Positions 25,350 through 34,832 of a stretch of 64,000 bases of DNA are shown here, piece by piece. A program made the translations under genes and the position numbers. This DNA is from JBBDIJ01 sp040880485 (lineage in GTDB: Bacteria > Bacteroidota > Rhodothermia > Balneolales > Balneolaceae): positions 124,001 through 188,000 of the forward strand of contig JBBDIJ010000009.1 in assembly GCA_040880485.1 (NCBI GenBank), in the 5' to 3' direction. The notes under the pieces are model-generated. The model was not told where the DNA came from. It did no database searches and was given only the letters and a program-made list of their open reading frames with translations. Each line of letters begins with the position of its first letter. Position 1 is the stretch's first letter.

Positions 25350-26236
25350 CGAAAACAGCCGCACTTTTTCCAGGCCAGGGATCACAATACACTGGTATGG
25401 GTCGCAAATTAACCGATAATGAAACACTGGCTGACAAATTCAGTCTTGCTGACGAGATGCTAGGATACTCTCTCAGCACTCTGATGTTCGAGGGGCCTGA
25501 TGAGAAACTGAGGCAAACCGAATATACCCAGCCGGCGATATTTCTTCACTCAATTCTGCTATTTGAACAGTCCGGTTTGAAACCGGACATGGTTGCCGGA
25601 CACAGTCTTGGAGAGTATTCTGCAGTTGTTGCAGCGGGGGTTATGGATCTGGAAAGCGGCCTGGAACTGGTCTCTCTGCGAGGCCGGTTAATGCAGCAGG
25701 CAGGGGAGAATAAACCGGGAGCGATGGCAGCAGTCATCGGACTCGAGGATCGAATAGTGGAGGAGGTATGCTTTGAAGCTTCGGAATCTTCTGGTGAAAA
25801 GGTCGTACCGGCCAATTACAACTGCCCGGGGCAGCTTGTGATCTCAGGTGAGCCCACTGCCGTAGATCTGGCGATGGAAAAAGCCAAAGAGCGTGGATGC
25901 AGGATGGCAAAAAGATTGCCTGTGAGTGGAGCCTTTCACTCTCCACTCATGAGTGCAGCCAGAGACGGACTCAAGGGGAAACTCGAAGAGACGGCCTTCT
26001 CCTCTCCGACCTGTCCGGTCTACAGCAACACCACTGCCGAAGCGGTGACTGATCCTGAGCAGATCCGCGCCAATTTACTGGAGCAGTTGCTAAGTCCGGT
26101 TTTATGGACTCAAACTCTGAATGCCATGCGAAACGACGGGGCAGAGCGATTTGTGGAGTGTGGGCCCGGAAAAGTATTGCAGGGACTGGTAAAACGTACA
26201 CTTCGGGATGTTACGATTGAAGGAACCGACGAATAG
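25346..26236 (+). CDS. fabD: Malonyl-CoA:ACP transacylase
   Basis: 296 residues from ATG 25346, which shares ATGA with the fabH stop; the upstream in-frame ATG at 25334 is inside fabH and less likely. The LFPGQGSQYTGMG start, the nucleophile motif GHSLGEYSA, Arg in SLRGRLMQ and His in SGAFHSPLM are present. It loads malonyl groups on ACP. Spacing of 36 bases to fabG. Confidence 0.97.
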   Translation: MTKTAALFPGQGSQYTGMGRKLTDNETLADKFSLADEMLGYSLSTLMFEGPDEKLRQTEYTQPAIFLHSILLFEQSGLKPDMVAGHSLGEYSAVVAAGVMDLESGLELVSLRGRLMQQAGENKPGAMAAVIGLEDRIVEEVCFEASESSGEKVVPANYNCPGQLVISGEPTAVDLAMEKAKERGCRMAKRLPVSGAFHSPLMSAARDGLKGKLEETAFSSPTCPVYSNTTAEAVTDPEQIRANLLEQLLSPVLWTQTLNAMRNDGAERFVECGPGKVLQGLVKRTLRDVTIEGTDE

Positions 26237-26272
26237 TTTAACGATGTTAACAGTGTTTAAACGTAAGCAGCC

Positions 26273-27019
26273 ATGATCCATCTTAAAGAGAAAAATTGTC
26301 TTGTTACCGGTGGAAGCAGGGGCATAGGCAGTGCCATCGCGAAATCATTAGCCGGGTATGGAGCCAGGGTCGCCATCACCTACTCCAATTCTGAAAAAGC
26401 AGCCCGGTCGGTGGTCAACGAGATCGAATCAACTGGGGGGGTGGCCAAAGCGTATAAAGCAGATGCCGTGGATTTGCAACGTGCCGAAGAAGTGATTGAC
26501 GACTTAGTAAAAAATTGGGGCTCCCTTGATGTGCTTGTAAACAATGCCGGTATCACACGTGACAATCTCATTCTCCGTATGAGTGAGGAGGAGTGGAGTA
26601 GTGTGATCGACACAAATTTGAAGAGTGTATTCAATTATAGCAAGGTTGCCGCCCGGCCCATGATGAGAAGCCGTAGTGGGTCAATAATCAATATCAGCTC
26701 TGTTGTTGGACTCTCGGGAAATGCAGGTCAAAGTAATTACGCTGCTTCAAAGGCGGGAATCATCGGATTTACCAAGTCGTACGCTAAAGAGCTTGCGGCC
26801 AGGAATATACGTGCCAACGCCATTGCCCCCGGTTATATTCGAACCGAAATGACAGACAGACTGGATGAAAGTGTACTACAGTCGATCGAAGCGGAAACTC
26901 CGCTCGGGAGGGCAGGGGAGCCAGACGAAATTGCCGCAGTTGTATCTTTTCTGGCATCCGACCTGGCTTCTTACATCACAGGTGAAGTGATAAGGGTTGA
27001 TGGCGGAATGGCTATGTAA
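26273..27019 (+). CDS. fabG: 3-oxoacyl-ACP reductase
   Basis: 248 residues, a short-chain dehydrogenase. The NADP-binding TGGSRGIGSAIAK, NNAGITRDNLILRM, catalytic Ser in NISSVVGLSG and Tyr-x-x-x-Lys in NYAASKAG are visible. It reduces 3-oxoacyl-ACP in each elongation cycle. The C-terminus GEVIRVDGGMAM is typical of FabG. Context within the fab block separates it from other SDR enzymes. Confidence 0.96.
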   Translation: MIHLKEKNCLVTGGSRGIGSAIAKSLAGYGARVAITYSNSEKAARSVVNEIESTGGVAKAYKADAVDLQRAEEVIDDLVKNWGSLDVLVNNAGITRDNLILRMSEEEWSSVIDTNLKSVFNYSKVAARPMMRSRSGSIINISSVVGLSGNAGQSNYAASKAGIIGFTKSYAKELAARNIRANAIAPGYIRTEMTDRLDESVLQSIEAETPLGRAGEPDEIAAVVSFLASDLASYITGEVIRVDGGMAM

Positions 27020-27145
27020 ATGAATTTCAATGACCTATCTTGCAACTCCCTTTTCATGTATTTTAAGTCAGGATATTGTATTTTCTGCAGGTAAGTTTAC
27101 CCCTTACTGTTCAATTAACAACAAACCAAACAAACCGGACCTACT

Positions 27146-27385
27146 ATGTCACAGGATGTTGAATCAAAGGTAAAAGCAATTATTGTAGATAAACTTGGAG
27201 TCGATGAGGCTGAAGTGGTTACTGATGCCAACTTCACGAATGATCTAGGAGCTGATTCGCTTGACACCGTGGAGCTGATCATGGAATTTGAAAAAGAGTT
27301 TGATATCAGTATTCCCGATGAAGATGCAGAGAACATAGCCACGGTCGGTAACGCTGTTACTTATCTGCAAGATAAAATCTCCTAA
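27146..27385 (+). CDS. acpP: Acyl carrier protein
   Basis: 79 residues, strongly acidic. The phosphopantetheine attachment Ser lies in DLGADSLDTVELIM. It shuttles acyl chains between PlsX, FabD, FabH, FabG and FabF encoded beside it. The 126-base gap ahead of it is the largest in this block, leaving room for an extra promoter to give the high expression ACP needs; no clear promoter was identified, only a short repeat ACAAACCAAACAAACC ahead of the start. Confidence 0.98.
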   Translation: MSQDVESKVKAIIVDKLGVDEAEVVTDANFTNDLGADSLDTVELIMEFEKEFDISIPDEDAENIATVGNAVTYLQDKIS

Positions 27386-27409
27386 GGCAGTCACATCTCA
27401 AACGTTTCT

Positions 27410-28654
27410 ATGTCAAAGCGAAGAGTTGTCGTTACAGGTATTGGAGCACTAACCCCTGTGGGTAATACGGCTTCCGATTTCTGGAACGGTCTGATTTCCG
27501 GCAAGAGCGGTATCAGGCCCATTGAACATTTTGACACGACCGACTTTCCGACCAAATTTGCTGGTCAGATTGATGGATATGATTCAATTGACTATTTCGA
27601 TCGAAAAGAGGCACGACGACTGGACAAAGTCTCCCAATATGGATTAATTACCGCTGGTGAAGCGATTCGCGACAGTGGCATTGATCTGGAAAAGGTAGAC
27701 AGGGATCGGGTCGGAGTTCTTGTAGGAACCGGAATAGGCGGAATGAAGACCTTCTATGATCAGGCGGTCTCCTTCTATCAGCATGGGCCCCGCGGGGTGT
27801 CACCGTTTTTTATACCGATGCTGATACCGGATATGCCTGCGGGTCACATATCGATCAAATATGGTTTCCGAGGGCCTAACTACTGTGCGGTTTCTGCTTG
27901 TGCGACAGGATCACATAACATTGGCCTGGCTTTTGATACGATCAAATATGGCCAGGCAGATGTGATGGTATGTGGAGGAACAGAATCTCCTGTGTGGCAA
28001 ATTGGTGTCGCAGGTTTCAGTTCTATGAAGGCGCTTTCTACCAGAAACGACTCACCGGAGACCGCATCAAGGCCTTTCGATAAAACCCGAGACGGGTTTG
28101 TACTCGGAGAGGGCGCGGCAATGATGATCCTTGAATCTCTTGACTCCGCACTGGATCGGGGAGCCAGGATCTATGGTGAAATTACAGGGTATGGTTTCTC
28201 TGCCGATGCCCATCACATTACGGCTCCGGACCCCGATGGAAACGGAGTTCTGCTTGCACTCGGAAATGCATTGAAGATGGCTGGCATCAAGCCGACGGAT
28301 GTGGACCATATCAATATGCATGGAACATCCACGCCTCTTGGAGATATCGCTGAGACCAATTCGATCAAGAAGGTATTTGGTGAGCATGCATACAAGATGA
28401 ACCTTAACTCTACCAAGTCGATGACTGGTCATATGTTGGGAGCGGCTGGTGCCGGAGAATCGGTAGCTACTGTGCTTGCGATCTATCATAATATGGTTCC
28501 TCCTACCATCAACTACGAAACCCCTGACCCCCAGTGTGATCTGAACTATACAGTGAATGAGGCCGAGGTGAGAGAGATTCGTTATGCCCTGAACAATGCG
28601 TTCGGTTTTGGCGGCCACAACACAACTCTCGTCTTCAAGAAGTTTGAAGAGTAG
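27410..28654 (+). CDS. fabF: Beta-ketoacyl-ACP synthase II
   Basis: 414 residues, a thiolase-fold condensing enzyme. It begins KRRVVVTGIGALTPVG; the active-site Cys is in AVSACATGSHNIG, the two His in INMHGTSTPLGD and KSMTGHMLGAAGA, and the tail is NNAFGFGGHNTTLVF. It elongates acyl-ACP with malonyl-ACP. The stop is four bases before the rnc start. Confidence 0.97.
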   Translation: MSKRRVVVTGIGALTPVGNTASDFWNGLISGKSGIRPIEHFDTTDFPTKFAGQIDGYDSIDYFDRKEARRLDKVSQYGLITAGEAIRDSGIDLEKVDRDRVGVLVGTGIGGMKTFYDQAVSFYQHGPRGVSPFFIPMLIPDMPAGHISIKYGFRGPNYCAVSACATGSHNIGLAFDTIKYGQADVMVCGGTESPVWQIGVAGFSSMKALSTRNDSPETASRPFDKTRDGFVLGEGAAMMILESLDSALDRGARIYGEITGYGFSADAHHITAPDPDGNGVLLALGNALKMAGIKPTDVDHINMHGTSTPLGDIAETNSIKKVFGEHAYKMNLNSTKSMTGHMLGAAGAGESVATVLAIYHNMVPPTINYETPDPQCDLNYTVNEAEVREIRYALNNAFGFGGHNTTLVFKKFEE

Positions 28655-28658
28655 TGGG

Positions 28659-29435
28659 ATGTCAGGCAGAAACAGGCATCACTGGTCAGGTTTTTTGTCT
28701 GGAAATGAACCGGAAAAAGATGAATTCATAGAGAAGCTTGAATCTATTCTTTCATTTCGGGTTAGTGAGGATACTCACTACCGAAGGGCGCTTCGACACA
28801 GATCACTGGTAGATGGAGAGGATATGCACCTTTCTGAAACCTACGAGAGGCTGGAGTTTCTCGGGGATGCAGTTCTCGATCTCATTGCGACAGAGATCAT
28901 TTTTAAATCGTTCCCACAAAAAGATGAAGGGTTTCTGACCAAGTTACGGGCTCGCATGGTGCGTGGAGATACACTCGCAGAGCTTGCATACGGCCTTGGT
29001 TTGAACACTGTGCTGGAGGTGGGGGGACATGTTCGCGACAAAGGTATTGAGTTGTCCAAAAGTGTCCTTGCAGACATTTTCGAGTCTCTTGTTGCGGCAA
29101 TCTATCTTTCGGAGGGGTACAAGATCGCCTATTCATTTGTAGAGAAGATCTATAGTGATCAGATTGATCTGGAGATGCTGTCTGGTACAACAGATAACTA
29201 TAAAAGTCTTCTGCTTGAATATACACAGGCCAATCAACTACCCCTTCCCCGATACAAGCTCGTTTCCGAGGAGGGGCCAGGCCATGACAAGACTTTTCAT
29301 ATAACGGTTAGTGTGGATGGATCCATCGTTGGTGAAGGAAGTGGGAAGAGTAAAAAACGGGCAGAGCAAGCCGCTGCAAAAGTAGCTTGCGATGATATTC
29401 AGAATATTGATACAGACAACAGTCGGCCAAACTGA
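28659..29435 (+). CDS. rnc: Ribonuclease III
   Basis: 258 residues from ATG 28659, chosen because it directly follows the fabF stop; an upstream in-frame ATG lies inside fabF. The catalytic signature ETYERLEFLGDAVLDLIATE and the second metal site DIFESLVAAIYL are present, followed by a C-terminal double-stranded RNA-binding domain (KSLLLEYTQANQLP to KKRAEQAAAKVA). It cuts dsRNA in rRNA processing. The fabF-rnc pairing recurs in several phyla. Confidence 0.95.
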   Translation: MSGRNRHHWSGFLSGNEPEKDEFIEKLESILSFRVSEDTHYRRALRHRSLVDGEDMHLSETYERLEFLGDAVLDLIATEIIFKSFPQKDEGFLTKLRARMVRGDTLAELAYGLGLNTVLEVGGHVRDKGIELSKSVLADIFESLVAAIYLSEGYKIAYSFVEKIYSDQIDLEMLSGTTDNYKSLLLEYTQANQLPLPRYKLVSEEGPGHDKTFHITVSVDGSIVGEGSGKSKKRAEQAAAKVACDDIQNIDTDNSRPN

Positions 29436-29455
29436 AGATCTTGTGTTTTATCCCC

Positions 29456-29474
29456 TGAAGAGCGATTCTCTTCA
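29456..29474 (+). terminator. Perfect hairpin after rnc
   Basis: TGAAGAG-CGATT-CTCTTCA has seven-base arms and a five-base loop about 20 bases after rnc stops. No T-run follows, so it may be a weak terminator, a 3'-end stabiliser or an RNase III target. Confidence 0.35.
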
Positions 29475-29541
29475 CAGCGAATGATTGAGTTCGGTATGTG
29501 ATCTGATCCGATGTCGGATTTGTTACCTAAATCCTGTTAAG

Positions 29542-30885
29542 ATGCTTCAACTGTTAAGACCTGAATTGGAAGAGCTGATTGAGAAGAGAGACTGGATCGC
29601 TCTGAAAGAGTCTATTCAGGACATTCCCTCAGTCGATATCGCCGAGCTTATTGAAGAGATGAACGCAGAGATTGCCGTTGTTCTCTTCAGGTTACTCAAG
29701 AAGCAGGTCGCTGCAGAGGTCTTCTCTCACCTGAGCAGTGCGAAGGAGGTTGAACTGTTGGATCTACTCTCCAGAAAGCAGCTTGAAGAGGTCATGTCCA
29801 ATCTTGAACCTGATGACCGGATCTCGATCCTGGAAGAACTGCCCGGGCATTTGACTCAGCGAGTACTCAACTCTCTTCAGCTGGAACAGCAGCAAGAGGT
29901 CCGCAAAATGTTGGGCTATCCCAGGGAGAGCGTTGGACGGCTCATGACTTCCAGGTATGTGAAAGTGAAGAGAGACTGGAGTGTAGAGGAGGCGATTGAC
30001 CATATCAGGAAGCATGGTTATAGCGCCGAAACACTGAATGTGATTTATGTTGTAGATGAATCAGAGAAATTGATAGATGACCTTCGTCTTACCCAACTGA
30101 TTCTGGCCGACAAAAAGGACCGGATTGCTGATATAACCGACGACTCCTTTATTGCTCTGAATGCTTTTGAAGATCAGGAGCTTGCTGTAGAGATGTTAAG
30201 CAAGTATGACCGGGTTGCACTCCCGGTTGTAGATTCTGATGGAATTTTGGTCGGAATCGTAACAGTTGATGATATCATCGATATTGCCCAGGAGGAAGCA
30301 ACGGAGGATTTTCATAAAGGTGCTGCAGTTGCTCCATTAAGGACAACTTACAGGGAGACCTCCTTCTGGACCCTTTTTTCAAAGCGAATTCACTGGTTGG
30401 TCATACTTGTCTTTGTGAACCTTTTGAGTTCCGGAGTGATCGAATATTATGAGGATGTTCTGGCTTCTGCCATTGCTCTTGCCTTTTTCATCCCCCTTCT
30501 GATAGACAGTGGCGGTAATACAGGGGCGCAGTCGGCAACGATTATGGTTCGTGCTATTGCAATCGGGGATGTAAAGTTGAATCACTGGTTCCGGGTGGCA
30601 GGTAAAGAGATTTTCGTCGGGTTGGCCCTTGGACTTGCCATGGGAGTTGCAAGTGGCTTGTTAGGTGTTTTCAGAGGTGGATGGGAGATCGGGATGGTGG
30701 TGGGCCTGTCTATGGTTGCCATAGTGTTGTTATCCAATCTGATCGGCACCATATTACCGTTTTTTCTCACTCGATTTGGTATCGATCCGGCTGTAGCCAG
30801 CAGCCCGCTGATTACCACAATTGTGGATGTGACCGGGTTACTGGTCTATTTTGGCATCGCAACTGCACTTCTACCCGTACTGTAG
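29542..30885 (+). CDS. mgtE: Magnesium transporter MgtE
   Basis: 447 residues from ATG 29542; a frame opening earlier at 29485 adds an unlikely Cys-rich segment. The N-terminal superhelical domain (residues ~15-125) is followed by two CBS domains (~125-250) and five C-terminal helices. The pore segment includes PLLIDSGGNTGAQSATIMVRAIA, the usual MgtE selectivity region. It is a homodimeric magnesium channel whose CBS/N domains close when cytosolic magnesium is high. Confidence 0.95.
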   Translation: MLQLLRPELEELIEKRDWIALKESIQDIPSVDIAELIEEMNAEIAVVLFRLLKKQVAAEVFSHLSSAKEVELLDLLSRKQLEEVMSNLEPDDRISILEELPGHLTQRVLNSLQLEQQQEVRKMLGYPRESVGRLMTSRYVKVKRDWSVEEAIDHIRKHGYSAETLNVIYVVDESEKLIDDLRLTQLILADKKDRIADITDDSFIALNAFEDQELAVEMLSKYDRVALPVVDSDGILVGIVTVDDIIDIAQEEATEDFHKGAAVAPLRTTYRETSFWTLFSKRIHWLVILVFVNLLSSGVIEYYEDVLASAIALAFFIPLLIDSGGNTGAQSATIMVRAIAIGDVKLNHWFRVAGKEIFVGLALGLAMGVASGLLGVFRGGWEIGMVVGLSMVAIVLLSNLIGTILPFFLTRFGIDPAVASSPLITTIVDVTGLLVYFGIATALLPVL

Positions 30886-30936
30886 AGGAGAGTATCTATG
30901 CGTTCAATATACATACAATCTGTAGATTCGAAGTAA

Positions 30937-31779
30937 ATGAAAAGTTATCTCGACCTTGTTCAAAATGTACTGGATAATGGTATCCGTAAACAGAATCGTA
31001 CTGGTACAGATACCATCTCCTGTTTTTCAGAGTTCTACAAGGTGGATCTCTCTGAGGGATACCCGCTACTGACAACTAAAAAAGTGCCGTTTCGATCCGT
31101 TATACTGGAGTTGTTGTGGTATTTGCGTGGAGAAGATCACATTCGATGGTTGCGGGACGAAAAGAATTGCCATATCTGGGATGCATGGGCGGATGAAAGC
31201 GGTTATGTTGGTCCCATATATCCCGTTATGTGGAGAAGGTTTCCCTATGCGGAATCTGAAGAGGGCCGCCGATATAAAAAAAATGTGCAAGACGGGTCAT
31301 GGAAGTGGGGCGAGTTCGACCAGCTTCAAAGAGCGATCGATCTTCTCAGGAATAATCCAAACAGTAGAAGGATCGTGGTTAGTGCCTGGCATCCGGCTCT
31401 TTTGGAAGAAATGGCTTTGCCACCTTGCCATATCATGTATATTTTTAATGTTTCTAACGGACGCCTAAACTGCCATCTTACACAGAGATCCGGAGATATC
31501 GCACTGGGAATACCATTTAATCTTGCCTGTTATTCGGCCCTCACCATGGCTATCGCTGCAGAAACAGGGCTAAAGCCTGGAATATTTGCTCACACAATTG
31601 TAGATGCACACATCTATGTAAATCATATTGACGGTCTTCGGGATCAGTTGTCACGTAAGTCTCGCCCGCTTCCAACACTGGAGATTAGCAGAAAGCCACT
31701 GGATCAGCTTGAACTCGAAGATTTCGTACTTAAAGAATACGATCCGCACCCTGCGATTCGATTTGAAGTTGCTGTATGA
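30937..31779 (+). CDS. thyA: Thymidylate synthase
   Basis: 280 residues. The active-site Cys is in ALPPCHIMYIF, with phosphate-binding Arg in RRIVVSAWHP and nucleotide recognition in LTQRSGDIALGIPFNLACYS. It methylates dUMP to dTMP using methylene-tetrahydrofolate. Slightly longer than the 264-residue E. coli enzyme. Its stop overlaps the folA start by four bases, the common coupling of the enzyme that makes dihydrofolate with the one that reduces it. Confidence 0.97.
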   Translation: MKSYLDLVQNVLDNGIRKQNRTGTDTISCFSEFYKVDLSEGYPLLTTKKVPFRSVILELLWYLRGEDHIRWLRDEKNCHIWDAWADESGYVGPIYPVMWRRFPYAESEEGRRYKKNVQDGSWKWGEFDQLQRAIDLLRNNPNSRRIVVSAWHPALLEEMALPPCHIMYIFNVSNGRLNCHLTQRSGDIALGIPFNLACYSALTMAIAAETGLKPGIFAHTIVDAHIYVNHIDGLRDQLSRKSRPLPTLEISRKPLDQLELEDFVLKEYDPHPAIRFEVAV

Positions 31780-32249
31780 AACTGGCCATCATTGCAGCAC
31801 ATGATCCTGGTCTCCTGATTGGAAAAGAAGGAGCGCTACCCTGGCACTACAGAGAGGATATGGAGTGGTTTAAACGGGTTACAACCGGCCACACTGTCAT
31901 TATGGGGAGAGGTGTATTTGAGGAACTGGGAGAGAAACCGCTACCGGGCAGAAGGAACGTTGTACTGTCTCGTACCCGAAATTACTCCGGTGTGGTAGTC
32001 TGTCGAACGATATCGGATGCGCTCGAAAGTGTTCGTAATGAAGATCTTGCTTTCGTGATAGGTGGAGCGGAAATATACAGTGCTCTGCTGAATCGGGTGG
32101 ATGAGCTCTATATCACTGAAATTCATAAGGAGTATAGCGGGGATACCTGGTTCCCGGAGTATCGCGACCGAATCGGCTCAGAGTTTAAAGAGGTCTATCG
32201 GGAGCACGGGGAACAGATCACTTTTGTAAAATACAGGCGGACCGGGTAG
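31776..32249 (+). CDS. folA: Dihydrofolate reductase
   Basis: 157 residues. It has LLIGKEGALPWHYREDMEWFKRVTTGHTVIMGR, shown here by its parts: the LPW box, the acidic catalytic residue in REDM, and the VIMGR NADPH site; then AFVIGGAEIYSALL. It regenerates tetrahydrofolate after ThyA. Confidence 0.97.
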   Translation: MKLAIIAAHDPGLLIGKEGALPWHYREDMEWFKRVTTGHTVIMGRGVFEELGEKPLPGRRNVVLSRTRNYSGVVVCRTISDALESVRNEDLAFVIGGAEIYSALLNRVDELYITEIHKEYSGDTWFPEYRDRIGSEFKEVYREHGEQITFVKYRRTG

Positions 32250-32295
32250 ATCGATCGAGCTGCAGTAACTTTAAAATTTTATAATCAACTTCCAG

Positions 32296-32345
32296 AGGGC
32301 CATTCCTGCCCTGTTTTAAGTAAAGGTTAAAAAAACCTAACAGGG
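32296..32345 (+). promoter_or_regulatory. Mutually exclusive hairpins after folA
   Basis: Hairpin A pairs AGGGC (32296-32300) with GCCCT (32308-32312), followed by GTTTT. Hairpin B pairs CCCTGTT (32309-32315) with AACAGGG (32339-32345), enclosing AGGTT/AACCT (32324-32338). The GCCCT segment is shared, so only one can form. It may be the folA terminator with an alternative fold, or an attenuator ahead of the signalling gene at 32396. Confidence 0.35.
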
Positions 32346-32395
32346 TATAGTCTTGTTCAGGTTCTATTTTAAGTGGAGTGCTACCACTATAACAA

Positions 32396-33544
32396 ATGGC
32401 AACCATAGTGTATCTCCTTTGGCTTGATCGATGGATACAGGTTCCCTATCTCATGAATGAGATCTGGATATACGACATGACAGAGTATGTCTATTTGCTG
32501 ACTCTTGTTATTGTCTTCTCCCTCTCGACCTACCTCTTTATTCGAAGCAGAAAAGAGCAGGAGTATTTTGAACTCAACAGCTTAGAGCAGAGAGCCTACC
32601 TTCACGCAATTTCGACTTACACCCGGAACGCTTTGGTTGTTCTGGATCAAAAGGGGAGTGTTCGTTTCGCCAACCAACAATTTTTAAAGTTGTTCGACCG
32701 TACTCCATCCGGCCTCGAAGGGGAGATGATTGAGAATGCCCGGCTTCCCGAGGATTTGATACGCTGTATCCGTTCGGAGGGTCAATCTTGCACGATTTCT
32801 GATGACAGAGATGGCAGACAGGAGAGGCAAGTATACAAACACCCGATTTTAACAGAAGAGAGCCGTATGATTGGCCAGCTTGTGCTCATCGGTAGCTCGG
32901 AACTGGTTCAGAAGGTAGAGGAGAGTGATACCGGTGAGGTGATTCTGGAAAAAGTTTCTCACAATCTGAAAACTCCCCTGAATGCGATCATTGGGTACAG
33001 TCGATTGCTTGAGGAGGATATCCAGCTGAACCGGAAACAGCAGAAATATCTGAATACCATTACAGAAAATTGCACACTTCTGTTGCATCGGGTGAATGAC
33101 CTTCTGAAACCCGATCAGCAAGAGAGTGGATGGGTGGGTAACGAAAAAAAGAGTGAAGAGATCCGATATATACTTGTAGTGGATGATGTAGCCATCAATC
33201 GGACACTTCTCCGCATTGTTCTGGAAAAGAGAGGTTTTGAGGTGACTGAAGCAAGAAATGGCAAGGAGGCCCTGGACCGGATCGCAGAGCGACTGCCTGA
33301 TCTTGTATTGATGGATATTACCATGCCTGTAATGGATGGCCTCGAAGCACTGAATAGAATACGTTCAGCGTCTCCTCCGGTATCCGAACTGAGAGTCGTT
33401 GCAGTAACAGCCAACAGCCGGAGAGGCAATCGAAAACGCATGATGGAAAACGGTTTCGATGGCTATATTCAGAAACCATTTTCTGAAAATGAGTTGATGA
33501 CTGTGGTTCGCTCTGGCCATACCAGCGAGGTTGTAGTTACATAA
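32396..33544 (+). CDS. HisKA-receiver protein lacking the ATPase domain
   Basis: Up to 382 residues; ATGs at 32453 or 32477 may be the true start. One membrane helix (~31-49) precedes a PAS-like region (~65-165). A HisKA dimerisation helix follows with VSHNLKTPLNAIIGYS and phospho-acceptor His189. About 65 residues later a receiver begins (YILVVDDVAINRT, phospho-acceptor Asp307 in LVLMDITMPVMDG, Lys360). The HATPase domain with N, G1 and G2 boxes that should sit between them is absent; only a short polar linker is present. The protein cannot phosphorylate itself by the usual route, and may act as a phosphorelay or dimerisation partner. No output domain is seen. Confidence 0.8.
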   Translation: MATIVYLLWLDRWIQVPYLMNEIWIYDMTEYVYLLTLVIVFSLSTYLFIRSRKEQEYFELNSLEQRAYLHAISTYTRNALVVLDQKGSVRFANQQFLKLFDRTPSGLEGEMIENARLPEDLIRCIRSEGQSCTISDDRDGRQERQVYKHPILTEESRMIGQLVLIGSSELVQKVEESDTGEVILEKVSHNLKTPLNAIIGYSRLLEEDIQLNRKQQKYLNTITENCTLLLHRVNDLLKPDQQESGWVGNEKKSEEIRYILVVDDVAINRTLLRIVLEKRGFEVTEARNGKEALDRIAERLPDLVLMDITMPVMDGLEALNRIRSASPPVSELRVVAVTANSRRGNRKRMMENGFDGYIQKPFSENELMTVVRSGHTSEVVVT

Positions 33545-33569
33545 ACGAGGAGGCCAGCTTACACGGTCT

Positions 33570-34832
33570 TCATTTGATGGACAGGTCAACCTCTTTCAAA
33601 TGGACGATATAGTGCTTGACGACCGGTTGAGTCATAGCGATAATATTTTTGGTATCTGCAGCTTTTGAGAATTCTACTGCCTTGTCTTCCGGGTCCAGTA
33701 TCCATATCCCGTCTTTTTCATATTTATAGGCTTCACTGAAACTCCTGTCCACGTGATAGTAGTGAGTTGCACTTGTGTCGTCGGAAGGCATCCTCGCCTC
33801 CCTGAGCTGACGCTTTGTTGCGTGGTGAAGCAGTTTGAGCTTGTCAGCGGCCGGTTTACGTGTGAAGAATGTTGTTCTGAATAGATTGCGTTGTAAAAAA
33901 CGGCTGCAAAGATCCGAGAGGATTGGGTCGTTAGTACGACTCCAGCTTTTGAGACTCAGATATATATCGTGATCGTCCAGAGAGATATACATCTCCATGA
34001 CACCTTTGGATATCACTTTCCTGGCATCCGGCCTCTCTTCAAGAAAAAAACGAAGAGGTTCAGAGGGCTGTTCCGGCCCTTTACCTGAATCGATTAATGT
34101 GCGAACTCTTCTGAAAATCATTCGAAGCAGGTGATCTGCAGCCAATACGGTCTTGTGGAGATAGACCTGCATATACATGAGGCGTCGGGAGAGGATGTAA
34201 TTTTCGATGGCATAGATACCTTTGCGCTCAATGACAATATTACCATTAAACACTCTCATCGTTTTCAAAATCCGATTGATGCCAACTGAACCTTCAGATA
34301 CTCCGGTAAAAAAGCTGTCTCTCATTAGATAATCCAGCCGGTCGATGTCGAGTTGTGAAGAGACAAGTTGATGAAGAAATTTCTTGGGGTACCGGTCGGT
34401 GAAAATCTCGATGGCCGTATCCAGTACACCGGAAAATTGACGGTTCAGATCTTCCATCACCGCAAGGCTCATCATCTCATGATTGAAATTTTCTATCAGC
34501 GAGTGCTCGAGTGTATGAGAGAGAGGCCCGTGGCCGATGTCGTGCAACAGAATAGCCAGGAGAGTTCCTTCCACTTCTGCATCACTAATCGTAGTATCTT
34601 TTTCCTTCAGATGTTTGAGAACCCGCTGGCCCAACTCCATCGCACCAATTGCATGTGAAAAACGGGAGTGTTCAGCAGCGGGAAACACCAGGTGCCCCAA
34701 TCCGAGCTGACGCACTCTTCGAAGCCTTTGAACATAAGGGTGGTCGATCAGCTGCAGCATAATACCCTTTGGCACGGTTATGAAACCGTGAACCGGGTCG
34801 TTGAAAATCTTGTATTGCCTGCTTCTGTCCAT
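33570..34832 (-). CDS. HD-domain phosphohydrolase, dGTPase/SAMHD1-like
   Basis: 420 residues. The HD metal residues are His in EHSRFSHAIGA, His-Asp in ILLHDIGHGPLSHTLEH and Asp in QLDIDRLDYLMRDS. The start (KIFNDPVHGFITVP) is typical of the YwfO/SAMHD1-like group, some of which hydrolyse dNTPs to deoxynucleosides and triphosphate. Substrate is not proven. It is convergent with the HisKA-receiver gene (25-base gap). If a dNTPase, it would oppose the deoxynucleoside kinase encoded at 21955. Confidence 0.85.
   Translation of the reverse strand: MDRSRQYKIFNDPVHGFITVPKGIMLQLIDHPYVQRLRRVRQLGLGHLVFPAAEHSRFSHAIGAMELGQRVLKHLKEKDTTISDAEVEGTLLAILLHDIGHGPLSHTLEHSLIENFNHEMMSLAVMEDLNRQFSGVLDTAIEIFTDRYPKKFLHQLVSSQLDIDRLDYLMRDSFFTGVSEGSVGINRILKTMRVFNGNIVIERKGIYAIENYILSRRLMYMQVYLHKTVLAADHLLRMIFRRVRTLIDSGKGPEQPSEPLRFFLEERPDARKVISKGVMEMYISLDDHDIYLSLKSWSRTNDPILSDLCSRFLQRNLFRTTFFTRKPAADKLKLLHHATKRQLREARMPSDDTSATHYYHVDRSFSEAYKYEKDGIWILDPEDKAVEFSKAADTKNIIAMTQPVVKHYIVHLKEVDLSIK

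Noticed and set aside
29485..29541. Longer mgtE start
   Set aside because: The 19 extra residues are Cys-rich and unlike MgtE; the ATG at 29542 starts the family domain.
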